A program made the position numbers and the translations under genes. The notes below the pieces were generated by a model. It was not told the origin of the DNA. It was given only the letters and a program-made list of their open reading frames with translations, and did not search any database. A DNA stretch of 64,000 bases from Pseudoglutamicibacter albus (GTDB lineage Bacteria > Actinomycetota > Actinomycetes > Actinomycetales > Micrococcaceae), in contig NZ_JAVDXX010000001.1 of the NCBI RefSeq assembly GCF_031458175.1, positions 496,001 to 560,000 on the forward strand, in the 5' to 3' direction. Shown piece after piece: positions 18,211-25,334 of the stretch (position 1 is the first letter of the stretch; every line of letters begins with the position of its first letter).

Positions 18211-20307
18211 GTGGACATGCTGAAACCTGAAGACCTTCCGTTTAAAGTCGAGATCGTTGAGGACTGGATTCCTCTCAGCGATGGCACACGATTGTGGATG
18301 AAAGCATGGATGCCTGTAACTGATGATCCGGTTCCAGCGATCCTGGAATATCTGCCGTACCGCCACGGAGACTGGACTGCCCCGCGCGATCACGAACGGC
18401 ACCCGTTCTATGCAGGCCACGGCTACGCATCCATTCGCGTGGACATCCGCGGCCACGGCAGCAGTGAAGGCGTACCGGGGGATGAATACGATCAGCAAGA
18501 GCACAATGACGGGCTTGAGGTGATCGAGTGGATCGCCAAGCAAGACTGGTGCACGGGCAAGGTCGGTATGTTCGGCATCAGCTGGGGCGGGTTCAACTCG
18601 TTACAGCTAGCGAGCTATCAGCCAGAAGCGTTGAAAGCGATCGTCACAGTGTGCTCAACTGATGACCGCTACGACAACGACGTGCACTATTTCGGCGGCT
18701 CGATGCTTGGGATCGACATGCACGCGTGGGCCGGAACGATGCTCGCGTTCGAATCCCGCCCGGTTGATAAGCGGGTGTGGGGCGAGAACTGGCTCGATCA
18801 GTGGAAGTACCGGCTTGAGAACATCGAGCCGTTCATCGACACGTGGGTTGGGCACCAGGTCCGTGACGACTACTGGAAACACGGATCTGTGTGCGAAGAC
18901 TACAGCTCGCTTGACGCCGCGGTCATGGCGGTGGGCGGCTGGTATGACCCATACCGTGACACCGTCCTGCGGCTGACCGAGCATCTGTCCGCACTCGGTA
19001 AGAATGTCCGCGGCATCGTAGGCCCGTGGGCGCATCAGTATCCTGACCGCGACTTGCGCCCCGGCCCGCACATCGACTTCTTGGGTGAGACCCTGCGCTG
19101 GTGGGATCATTGGCTCAAGGGCAAAGACAACGGCGCGATGGATACTCCGCTATTCCGGGGCTGGATCACCGATTCGGTGCCGCCGCGTTCCGCCTATGAC
19201 AAGATGCCGGGCCGCTGGGTTGCAGAAAAGCAGTGGCCTAGCCCGCACATCAAACCAACCGAGCTGAGCCTGGACGGTGCGCATGTTTCACCGTTCGCCG
19301 CACAGAGCACCAACAGCGATGGCGCTCTTGAGGTGCGTGTGGCCTCACCACAGGATGTGGGTGCAGACGCCGGCCGTTACTTCCCGTACGGCAACGCAGC
19401 TGACTTGCCGGTGGACCAGCGTAGCGATGACGGTAAGTCAGTTGTATTCGACTTCCCGGTGACAGAAGACATCGACGTGCTCGGCAACGCTTCGGTCAAG
19501 CTACGGGTCTCATCACCGACCGAACGCGGCCAAGTGTATGTGCGCATCAACGATGTCGCTCAAGACGGCTCCTCGACCTTGGTGACCCGCGGCAACCTGA
19601 ACTTCAGCGCCCGCGAAGGCCGCGATAAGGCCGTAGCGATGCCGGTAGGCGAGTGGGTTGAGGTTGAGGTCCCGATCACGGGAGTGGGCTACCGTTTCCC
19701 TGCCGGCCACGTGCTCCGTGTAGCTGTCTCGAGTGCCTACTGGCCGTGGGTCTGGCCGCAGCCAGGCGGGGAAGGGTTCAGTATTGATCCTGCCGCGAGC
19801 GCGCTGGTGCTGCCGGTCCGTGAACCCACCGACGGCGAAGGCGCGGCAGAGCGTGCCGCTGCGGATGCTTCGGTGCGCTTCGATGATCCAGTCCGGCTAG
19901 TTCCGTTGGATGTGAAGTATCCGCAGGCAGGCGAAACAGGGGCAGCGGGTGCGGCGCGCCCTGAACGGCTGATCTCTCAAGACGTGGTGGCCAACGAAAC
20001 CGTGTTGCAGGTGGACCCCGCCTATGGCGGCACGCGCGTGTACCCGGATGGCTTGCACTATGACGAAGACACGGTTGAGACCTACTGGATCAATAAGGAC
20101 GATCCGCTCTCTGCACGCACCGAATCGGTGTGGACCGTGGGGATGCGCCGGCCAGACATGGACTGGGACACCAAGGTTTTTGCGACAACACGCATGAGCT
20201 GTGATGCCGAGAACATCTACACGTACTCCCATGTGCTCGCATATAACGACGACGAGCTGATCTTCGAGAAGACCTGGGAGAAAGAGCACCCACGTATCGC
20301 AAGCTAA
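18211..20307 (+). CDS. CocE/NonD-family serine hydrolase (X-Pro dipeptidyl-peptidase-like)
   Basis: A 698-residue alpha/beta hydrolase. The nucleophile elbow GISWGG puts the catalytic Ser at about residue 124, and the GPWAH motif puts the His at about 275. A C-terminal jelly-roll domain of the S15/CocE kind starts near 390 (VVFDFPVTEDIDVLGNASVKLRVSS) and includes the FPAGHVLRVAVSSAYWPWVWP stretch. About 150 further residues follow, more than in CocE itself. No signal peptide is seen, so it acts in the cytoplasm. The family holds acyl, ester and prolyl-peptide hydrolases; placement 36 bases after a peptide importer favours peptide hydrolysis, but that is inference. GTG 18211 and ATG 18217 are both possible starts after GAGGTAGGGA. 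Confidence 0.85.
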   Translation: MDMLKPEDLPFKVEIVEDWIPLSDGTRLWMKAWMPVTDDPVPAILEYLPYRHGDWTAPRDHERHPFYAGHGYASIRVDIRGHGSSEGVPGDEYDQQEHNDGLEVIEWIAKQDWCTGKVGMFGISWGGFNSLQLASYQPEALKAIVTVCSTDDRYDNDVHYFGGSMLGIDMHAWAGTMLAFESRPVDKRVWGENWLDQWKYRLENIEPFIDTWVGHQVRDDYWKHGSVCEDYSSLDAAVMAVGGWYDPYRDTVLRLTEHLSALGKNVRGIVGPWAHQYPDRDLRPGPHIDFLGETLRWWDHWLKGKDNGAMDTPLFRGWITDSVPPRSAYDKMPGRWVAEKQWPSPHIKPTELSLDGAHVSPFAAQSTNSDGALEVRVASPQDVGADAGRYFPYGNAADLPVDQRSDDGKSVVFDFPVTEDIDVLGNASVKLRVSSPTERGQVYVRINDVAQDGSSTLVTRGNLNFSAREGRDKAVAMPVGEWVEVEVPITGVGYRFPAGHVLRVAVSSAYWPWVWPQPGGEGFSIDPAASALVLPVREPTDGEGAAERAAADASVRFDDPVRLVPLDVKYPQAGETGAAGAARPERLISQDVVANETVLQVDPAYGGTRVYPDGLHYDEDTVETYWINKDDPLSARTESVWTVGMRRPDMDWDTKVFATTRMSCDAENIYTYSHVLAYNDDELIFEKTWEKEHPRIAS

Positions 20308-20375
20308 GTGAGCGAGCTCGCGCCAACGTGAATTCGCTCAACAGTAGCGGGGCTAACGTCTAGACCCTCATAGTT

Positions 20376-20972
20376 TTAGGGCCCGGATCCTGGCGGGGTG
20401 TCAGCATCCGGCCACAAAACCGAAGGCTGTTCAGAGAGCAGTGTTCGGGGGTCTCTGTATAAGACGTTGGCCCCGCTGCCTGTTTTTAAACCCCAATGAA
20501 CACATCGCTGATCACACGGGCCACCCGCCGCGACAGTACCGATGCGCTTGCCGGCAGTAACGCGGTCGCCCTTGCGAACCGATGCATCAACAGGTTCGAC
20601 GGTTGTACGCCAGCCTGAAGGTAACTGGATCGCAACCACTGGCCGCCCTGCCACTTTTCCAGCGAAGCTGACCACGCCGTCGGCGGGTGCAACCACCGCA
20701 TCGCCGGCGGCAGCTTTCAACTGGACCCCGCGGCTTCCAGCACTCCATACATGCTCAGGGGCTTCGAACCCACGCAACATCCCTACGTCTTCCCAGGATT
20801 CAGAGCCCGTGGGTTCACGGCCGACCGGCGGAACCGGTTTCGCCGCCGTGAGAGCCACCGTGCAGATCAGGGCAAGCATGCATAACAACACGGTGCGAGG
20901 CAAGCCGGTGCCGGGGAGGGGCACGATAGTCGAAAAGCGGTTGCGAGCAGGGGAGGGGCTATGAGTTTTCAT
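20376..20972 (-). CDS. M23/LytM-fold exported protein, probably non-catalytic
   Basis: A 198-residue secreted or membrane-anchored protein with a hydrophobic segment (LPRTVLLCMLALICTVALTA, about residues 24-43) and one LytM-like beta domain (about 75-180). In active relatives next to rpsB, the zinc ligands sit in a GHRGVDLAA-type motif and a second His occurs before the WGL motif. Here the first motif reads GSRGVQLKA, so both His and Asp ligands are lost; only VHWGL near the end remains. It therefore probably binds or regulates cell-wall enzymes rather than cutting peptidoglycan. In many Actinobacteria this gene is the divergent neighbour of rpsB; a transposon now separates them. Confidence 0.75.
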   Translation of the reverse strand: MKTHSPSPARNRFSTIVPLPGTGLPRTVLLCMLALICTVALTAAKPVPPVGREPTGSESWEDVGMLRGFEAPEHVWSAGSRGVQLKAAAGDAVVAPADGVVSFAGKVAGRPVVAIQLPSGWRTTVEPVDASVRKGDRVTAGKRIGTVAAGGPCDQRCVHWGLKTGSGANVLYRDPRTLLSEQPSVLWPDADTPPGSGP

Positions 20973-21075
20973 GGTTCACAGTCCACTGCAGGATCGATGA
21001 GGAAGGGCATCGGCGAGCGAAATTGTGGATAGACAGCCGACGCAAAAGAGACTGTGGATCGGTGGAAAACGCAAG

Positions 21076-21083
21076 CCAAAACA
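21076..21083. repeat. Left 8-bp target-site duplication of the compound transposon
   Basis: CCAAAACA lies directly outside the left inverted repeat. The same eight bases lie directly outside the outer right inverted repeat at 24164-24171. Eight bases is the usual ISL3-family duplication length. Confidence 0.88.
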
Positions 21084-21106
21084 GGCTCTTCAGAGTTGAG
21101 TGTGGG
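21084..21106. repeat. Left terminal inverted repeat (23 bp)
   Basis: Begins GGCTCTTCAGAGTTGAGTGT and ends GGG. It is the exact reverse complement of both 22508-22530 and 24141-24163. Confidence 0.93.
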
Positions 21107-21139
21107 CACGCCGATCGGGCACGGGTGCTAGGGGGTAGA

Positions 21140-21198
21140 CGTCGAGGTCCCCGATGATGAGCGGACTCTAACCTCTGCTCACACCAAGGACCTCGACG
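21140..21198 (+). promoter_or_regulatory. Hairpin that can mask the transposase ribosome-binding site
   Basis: CGTCGAGGTCC (21140-21150) and GGACCTCGACG (21188-21198) are perfectly complementary over 11 bp. The right arm covers part of the AAGGA Shine-Dalgarno (21186-21190) and ends at the base before the ATG. A transcript entering from outside would include both arms and fold, hiding the start; a transcript starting inside the loop region would not. This matches the protection against read-through known for other IS elements such as IS10 and IS50. Confidence 0.65.
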
Positions 21199-22524
21199 AT
21201 GCCCAACTCTACGTGCGCCTGCTCCGACACGCTCAACCGCTGCTGCCGATGCGATCTCCTCCTCGACTTCCCCAACCTCCATCTGACCGCAGTACTGAAA
21301 GACCCCACGAGCCTGGTACTCGAGGTGGAGTCCTGCGATCCCGTCGCCGGATGCCCCGGCTGTGGAGTCATCGCCACAGGGCATGGCCGGATCGTGACCT
21401 CGATGATCGACGCGCCCTGGGCAGGCAGGCCGGTGAGGATCCGGTGGCGCAAACGCCGCTGGATCTGCCGCGAGCCCCTCTGCGACGTCGCCACCTTCGT
21501 CGAGCAGAACCCCAACGTCTGCGCTGCGCGAGGGCTGCTGAGCACGCGCGCGATCCGCTGGGCAATCGGACAACTCGGCCGTGAGGGGGCGACGATCCAG
21601 GGCCTGGCCCGCCAGCTCGGCACGACCTGGAACACCCTCTGGTCCCAGATCCGACCAGTCCTGATCGCGGCCGCGAACGACCCATCCCGCTTCGAGGGCG
21701 TGCAGATCCTGGGCGTGGACGAGCATGTCTGGCACCACCGCAACCCAAGACGGCGCGGTCCGAAGGAGCCCACCGGGATGGTGGACCTGACTCACGGACC
21801 CCACCCCACCGCCAGGCTGCTCGACCTCGTCCCCGGCCGATCCGGCAACGCCTACCGGGACTGGCTCGACGAATGCGGCGAAGGGTTCCGCAAGCAGGTC
21901 GAGATCGCCACACTCGACCCGTTCCAGGGCTACAAGAACGCGATCGATGACCAGCTCGAGGACGCCACCTGCGTGCTGGATGCGTTCCACATCGTCAAGC
22001 TCGCCACCAGCGCCGTCGATGACGCGCGCCGTCGGGTCCAGCAGGAGACCCTCGGCCACCGAGGCCGTACGGGCGACCCGCTCTACGGCATCCGTCACAT
22101 CCTCCGGGCCGGGCAGGAACGCCTCACCGCCCGCCAGCAGACCCGCCTGGAAACAGCGTTCGCAGCCCACCCCGATCACGTCGCGGTCGAGGTCGCCTAC
22201 ATGTGCGCCCAAGACGTCCGTGACGTGTTCCACCAGCCCACCCCTGCCCAGGGTCGGCGTCTGGCCGAGAAGCTCATCAACTCGTTGCCGTCCTGCCCGA
22301 TCCCGGAGATCGCGAGGCTGGGAAAGACGCTGCGCCGGTGGAGGACAGCGTTCCTGGCGTACTTCGACACCGACGGTGCCAGCAACGGCGGCACCGAGGC
22401 CATCAACGGGCTCATCGAGCTCGGTCGTCGCATCGCTCGCGGCTTCAGAAACTTCGAGCACTACCGACTCCGCATGCTGTTGACCACTGGCGGGCTGGAT
22501 GCCTCACCCCACACTCAACTCTGA
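21199..22524 (+). CDS. ISL3-family transposase
   Basis: A full-length 441-residue DDE transposase. Domains: N-terminal zinc-binding region (CDPVAGCPGCG at 46-55 and RRWICREPLCD near 87-96), a helix-turn-helix region near 115-150, then the RNase H-like core with acidic residues at D174 (LGVDEHVWHH), D240 (IATLDPFQGYKNAI) and E400 (GGTEAINGLIELGRR). All three catalytic acids are present, so the enzyme looks active. The ATG is preceded by AAGGA at the foot of a masking hairpin. Codon use is more G+C-rich at third positions than in neighbouring core genes. Confidence 0.95.
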   Translation: MPNSTCACSDTLNRCCRCDLLLDFPNLHLTAVLKDPTSLVLEVESCDPVAGCPGCGVIATGHGRIVTSMIDAPWAGRPVRIRWRKRRWICREPLCDVATFVEQNPNVCAARGLLSTRAIRWAIGQLGREGATIQGLARQLGTTWNTLWSQIRPVLIAAANDPSRFEGVQILGVDEHVWHHRNPRRRGPKEPTGMVDLTHGPHPTARLLDLVPGRSGNAYRDWLDECGEGFRKQVEIATLDPFQGYKNAIDDQLEDATCVLDAFHIVKLATSAVDDARRRVQQETLGHRGRTGDPLYGIRHILRAGQERLTARQQTRLETAFAAHPDHVAVEVAYMCAQDVRDVFHQPTPAQGRRLAEKLINSLPSCPIPEIARLGKTLRRWRTAFLAYFDTDGASNGGTEAINGLIELGRRIARGFRNFEHYRLRMLLTTGGLDASPHTQL

Positions 22525-22530
22525 AGAGCC
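22508..22530. repeat. Internal right inverted repeat of the IS
   Basis: Exact 23-bp reverse complement of the left end. It overlaps the last codons of the transposase gene, and the next eight bases do not match the left flank. Confidence 0.92.
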
Positions 22531-22559
22531 AGTTATCCGATCCCTGTTAGCTTAGGTGC

Positions 22560-23101
22560 ATGCTGGATGTCTCCCTCCTCCCGATCACCTGTGAGAACAC
22601 TCGTCTGCGCCAGCTCTCCGAGCTGGACGCGGAAGCGTATGCAGCAGGTACCAGGGATGAGGCCGTGCGGCGCTTCGGCCACCTGCCAGAGCCCACCTAC
22701 ACCCCCGAGTCCGTACGGCGGATGATCCGAGAGGAGGTTGCGGAGGGCCTGTCATCGAGCATCACGGCGTCCCGATCGGCGACGTGGCACTGTGACTCAC
22801 CGACCCCGAGCACCGCCAGGCCGAGATCGGGTGGGTTCTCGACCCGTCATACGGCGGGCACGGCTTCGCCAGCGAAGCCGTCCGGGCAGTGCTTGCCCTC
22901 GGGTTCGACCACTACAGGCTCCACCGCATCACTGCGCAGATGGATGCCCGCAACAGCGCTTCCGCAGCACTCGCTCGCCGCGTCGGACTCCGGCTCGAAG
23001 CGCATCACATCCAGGACTGGTTCAGTAAGGGCGAGTGGACCGACACCCTCGTCTATGCGCGGCTTGCGTCCGAGAGACTGCAACACTCATCGGAAGACTG
23101 A
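22560..23101 (+). pseudogene. Broken GNAT N-acetyltransferase gene (RimJ/RimL-like)
   Basis: The frame from ATG 22560 reads as a GNAT N-terminus (TCENTRLRQLSELDAEAYA) to about 22745. The match then continues in another frame (IEHHGVPIGDVAL, then a TGA stop at 22793-22795, then LTDPEHRQAEIGWVLDPSYG, and the acetyl-CoA region GFASEAVRAVLALGF through RRVGLRLEAHH to a stop at 23099). Joining them needs one frameshift near 22740-22755 and reading through one stop, which a single CGA-to-TGA change would explain. Intact, the product would be about 180 residues. It is passenger DNA in the transposon and appears dead. Confidence 0.75.
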
Positions 23102-23219
23102 TAGTAGGACCCCGCGCCGGCTGAACAGCATCAACAGCGAGGCGGAGCAGTTCCGCGACAGCGGCCACCGCGCGCTTCCCGGGCGTGAACGAGGGGTGCT
23201 CCCACCAAGATCCACATGA

Positions 23220-23440
23220 CCCTCCATAGCGGGAGGATCGAACGCACCGGCGGCTACGTGCCGATGAATGCCTTCACGACGCCGCCCGTACGCTTTCGAG
23301 ACCGACCGCAGAGAATCGATCAGGGTCTGGAGGCACCACTTCGACTACCGTTTGCCCCACACCACCTGCGGCGAGAAACCTCGGCTTGATGCCTTCACAC
23401 CATCGTCGACAACGCCTTGGCCTACTACACCTCCCCGCGC
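23220..23440 (+). pseudogene. Degraded segment, possibly a transposase C-terminus
   Basis: Between the GNAT pseudogene and the exporter lies about 320 bp without an intact gene. One frame reads WRHHFDYRLPHTTCGEKPR and a shifted frame continues TIVDNALAYYTS, which resembles the end of IS481/IS3-type integrase-core transposases (a tryptophan/tyrosine-His-RPH-x-x-x-G-K-P pattern). The frame is broken and the rest unrecognisable. The assignment is weak; it may be other decayed DNA. Confidence 0.3.
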
Positions 23441-24066
23441 GCGGCAGCTGTACGGATGCCAAGAACAATGAGAATCGTCCCGCCTCCGACGTCAATCCAC
23501 CGCTTCCAGGACGCTACGCTGAAGGCGCTGGACAGCTTCGCGAGCCCCGTTGACCAGAGCCCAAGCCAGACGGCCATCACGCAGACATGGACCAGAGCGA
23601 GCATCAGCATCGAAGTCACTCCGATCAGGTCCATCGGCACGAACTGTGGCGCCAGCGTGAGGTACACGGTGGCCGCCTTCACGTTGAGCACGTTCGCCAA
23701 GTACGCCTGCCCTATCTCCTGCGCAACGGATTTGGAGTCGCTTCGGGCATGCTCTCTCTCCGCCGGGGCGCGGCTGAGCCGCGAGCGCCACACCAGCCAC
23801 GCACCAAGGCCGATCAGATACATCGCGCCAACCAGCCGCAGAACCTGATACAACTCCGCGGAGCGCACCACCACCCCGGCGAGTCCCAGCCCCGCAAGCA
23901 CACCATGGCTGATGATTCCGGCAGCCGTCCCCACGATCACAGCCCAAGCACCACGCCTGTCCCCCACCAGCCCTCGTGAACTCACCAACGTAAAGCTTGC
24001 GCCCGGAGTGATCACAAGCGGAGTCACCGCAACTCCAAAGGCGAAAAGCGTAGCAACCGAAAGCAT
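23425..24066 (-). CDS. LysE/RhtB-family amino-acid exporter
   Basis: A 213-residue membrane exporter with five or six hydrophobic helices. The family N-terminus is clear: VATLFAFGVAVTPLVITPGASFTLVSSRGLVGDRRGAWAV contains the PG-x-x-F/T and G-x-R/G-x-G type motifs, and QAYLANVLNVKAATVYLTLAPQF matches the conserved loop before the fourth helix. Start ATG 24066 is preferred because the family starts there; the frame is open further upstream into the IS end. It is the only intact passenger gene of the compound transposon and points away from rpsB. Likely substrates are amino acids or related small molecules; which one is unknown. Confidence 0.85.
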   Translation of the reverse strand: MLSVATLFAFGVAVTPLVITPGASFTLVSSRGLVGDRRGAWAVIVGTAAGIISHGVLAGLGLAGVVVRSAELYQVLRLVGAMYLIGLGAWLVWRSRLSRAPAEREHARSDSKSVAQEIGQAYLANVLNVKAATVYLTLAPQFVPMDLIGVTSMLMLALVHVCVMAVWLGLWSTGLAKLSSAFSVASWKRWIDVGGGTILIVLGIRTAAARGEV

Positions 24067-24095
24067 TCGCTCAGTATGCCATGCGTCGACCGATA

Positions 24096-24157
24096 TCCGA
24101 CTCCGCATGCTGATGATCACTGGCGGGCTGGATGCCGCACCCCACACTCAACTCTGA
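24096..24157 (+). pseudogene. 3' remnant of a second, related ISL3 transposase
   Basis: The last 20 codons read IRLRMLMITGGLDAAPHTQL against YRLRMLLTTGGLDASPHTQL in the full copy. The 68 bases up to 24163 differ from 22463-22530 at a few positions, so this is a diverged relative and not a recent duplicate. Everything 5' of it is lost. Confidence 0.8.
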
Positions 24158-24163
24158 AGAGCC
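24141..24163. repeat. Outer right inverted repeat of the compound transposon
   Basis: Identical over 23 bp to the internal right repeat and the exact reverse complement of the left end. It directly abuts CCAAAACA. Confidence 0.92.
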
Positions 24164-24171
24164 CCAAAACA
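24164..24171. repeat. Right 8-bp target-site duplication
   Basis: CCAAAACA, identical to 21076-21083. Confidence 0.88.
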
Positions 24172-24455
24172 TGATGTAGACTTGGAATAGCAGTTTTGTG
24201 CGTGCGATCTCGTGTGCCCGAAACTGACTTCGCGTGAAGACGCTGCATGTCGCCGATATACATCATCATCGATGCGCATCACAGGCATGCACGCCCATCC
24301 CACGGTCCAACAACAGCCAAACCTGTCCAGGCTTGGTGCGATGTTGGAAACGGATGAAGCGACCAAACGGTGCGTTTTCACTAGGGGCCGGCGCAATGCC
24401 TGGCCAATAACCGTCAAATACAACAGGGCCACCGTGCCCGTACAAGGAGAACGCA
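24172..24455 (+). promoter_or_regulatory. rpsB leader and upstream region
   Basis: A 284-base gene-free stretch between the transposon and rpsB. Only the AAGGAG before the ATG is certain; no promoter stands out by eye. The rpsB promoter most likely lies here, so the insertion need not have cut it off. No structured S2 binding site was recognised. Confidence 0.4.
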
Positions 24456-25292
24456 ATGTCCGTCGTGACCATGCGCCAGTTGCTCGATTCCGGTGTCCAC
24501 TTCGGCCACCAGACCCGCCGCTGGAACCCAAAGATGCGCCGCTTCATCATGACCGAGCGCAACGGCATCTACATCATTGACCTGCAGCAGTCGCTGTCCT
24601 ACATCGACCGTGCATACGACTTCATCAAGCAGACCGTAGCCCACGGCGGCACGATCCTGTTCGTCGGCACTAAGAAGCAGGCCCAGGAAGCCATCGCTGA
24701 GCAGGCTCAGCGCGTGAACATGCCATACGTCAACCACCGCTGGTTGGGCGGCATGCTCACCAACTTCGCTACCGTTTCCAAGCGTGTTAACCGCATGAAG
24801 GAACTCGAAGAGATCGACTTCGACGACGTAGCAGGTTCGAAGTACACCAAGAAGGAACTGCTGCTGCTTGAGCGCGAGCTGACCAAGCTGCGCGCAAACC
24901 TCGGCGGTATCCGCAACATGAACCGCACCCCATCCATGCTGTGGGTTGTCGACACCAAGAAGGAACACCTCGCAGTCGACGAGGCAACCAAGCTGGGCAT
25001 CCCAGTTGTCGCGATCCTCGACACCAACTGCGACCCAGATGAGGTCCAGTACCCAATCCCAGGTAACGATGACGCCATCCGCTCCGTATCCCTGCTGACC
25101 CGCGTTGTCGCAGACGCCGTCGCAGAGGGCCTCATGGCTCGCCAGGGCGGTAACAAGGGCGAAGCCGAAGAGCCAATGGCGGAGTGGGAGCGCGAACTCC
25201 TCGAGGGTGAGAACCCAACCGCACAGGCTGAGGAAGCTCCAGCTGAGAAGGCTGAAGAAGACGGTGGCCAGGCGGCTACCGAGTCCAAGTAA
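24456..25292 (+). CDS. rpsB: 30S ribosomal protein S2
   Basis: Small-subunit protein S2, 278 residues, starting [25 protein letters not shown], which is diagnostic. It binds late to the 30S head and helps recruit S1. The core ends near residue 235; the last 40 residues form an acidic Ala/Glu tail ([13 protein letters not shown]) typical of Actinobacteria. AAGGAG precedes the ATG. The elongation factor Ts gene follows after 42 bases, the conserved rpsB-tsf pair. Confidence 0.98.
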   Translation: MSVVTMRQLLDSGVHFGHQTRRWNPKMRRFIMTERNGIYIIDLQQSLSYIDRAYDFIKQTVAHGGTILFVGTKKQAQEAIAEQAQRVNMPYVNHRWLGGMLTNFATVSKRVNRMKELEEIDFDDVAGSKYTKKELLLLERELTKLRANLGGIRNMNRTPSMLWVVDTKKEHLAVDEATKLGIPVVAILDTNCDPDEVQYPIPGNDDAIRSVSLLTRVVADAVAEGLMARQGGNKGEAEEPMAEWERELLEGENPTAQAEEAPAEKAEEDGGQAATESK

Positions 25293-25334
25293 TTTTCCGT
25301 CCATCACAACTTCCTACGAACGGGGATAACTCGA

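Larger units (their letters stand above)
21084..22530 (+). mobile_element. Complete ISL3-family insertion sequence inside the compound element
   Basis: A 1,447-bp IS with one transposase gene and perfect 23-bp terminal inverted repeats. Its left end is shared with the compound element; its right end is internal. It has no target duplication of its own at the right side. Confidence 0.88.
21084..24163. mobile_element. ISL3-family compound (passenger-carrying) transposon
   Basis: A 3,080-bp unit bounded by perfect 23-bp inverted repeats (21084-21106 and 24141-24163) and by a perfect 8-bp direct repeat CCAAAACA. Inside are a complete ISL3-type IS (21084-22530), a GNAT pseudogene, a transposase-like scar, an intact minus-strand LysE-type exporter and a 68-bp right-end fragment of a related IS. 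The internal right repeat (22508-22530) has no matching flank (AGTTATCC against CCAAAACA), so the outer ends were used in the last transposition. It sits between the M23 gene and rpsB. Confidence 0.85.

Noticed and set aside
20959-22461. 500-codon minus-strand frame across the transposase
   Set aside because: It mirrors the transposase codons and has no recognisable domain; the plus-strand frame has all DDE residues.
21084-22530. The IS alone as the unit of the last insertion
   Set aside because: The eight bases after its right end (AGTTATCC) do not match the left flank, while those after the outer end do.
21084-24163. An integron, ICE or prophage fragment
   Set aside because: No integrase, attC site, tRNA attachment or phage gene is present; the ends are IS repeats.
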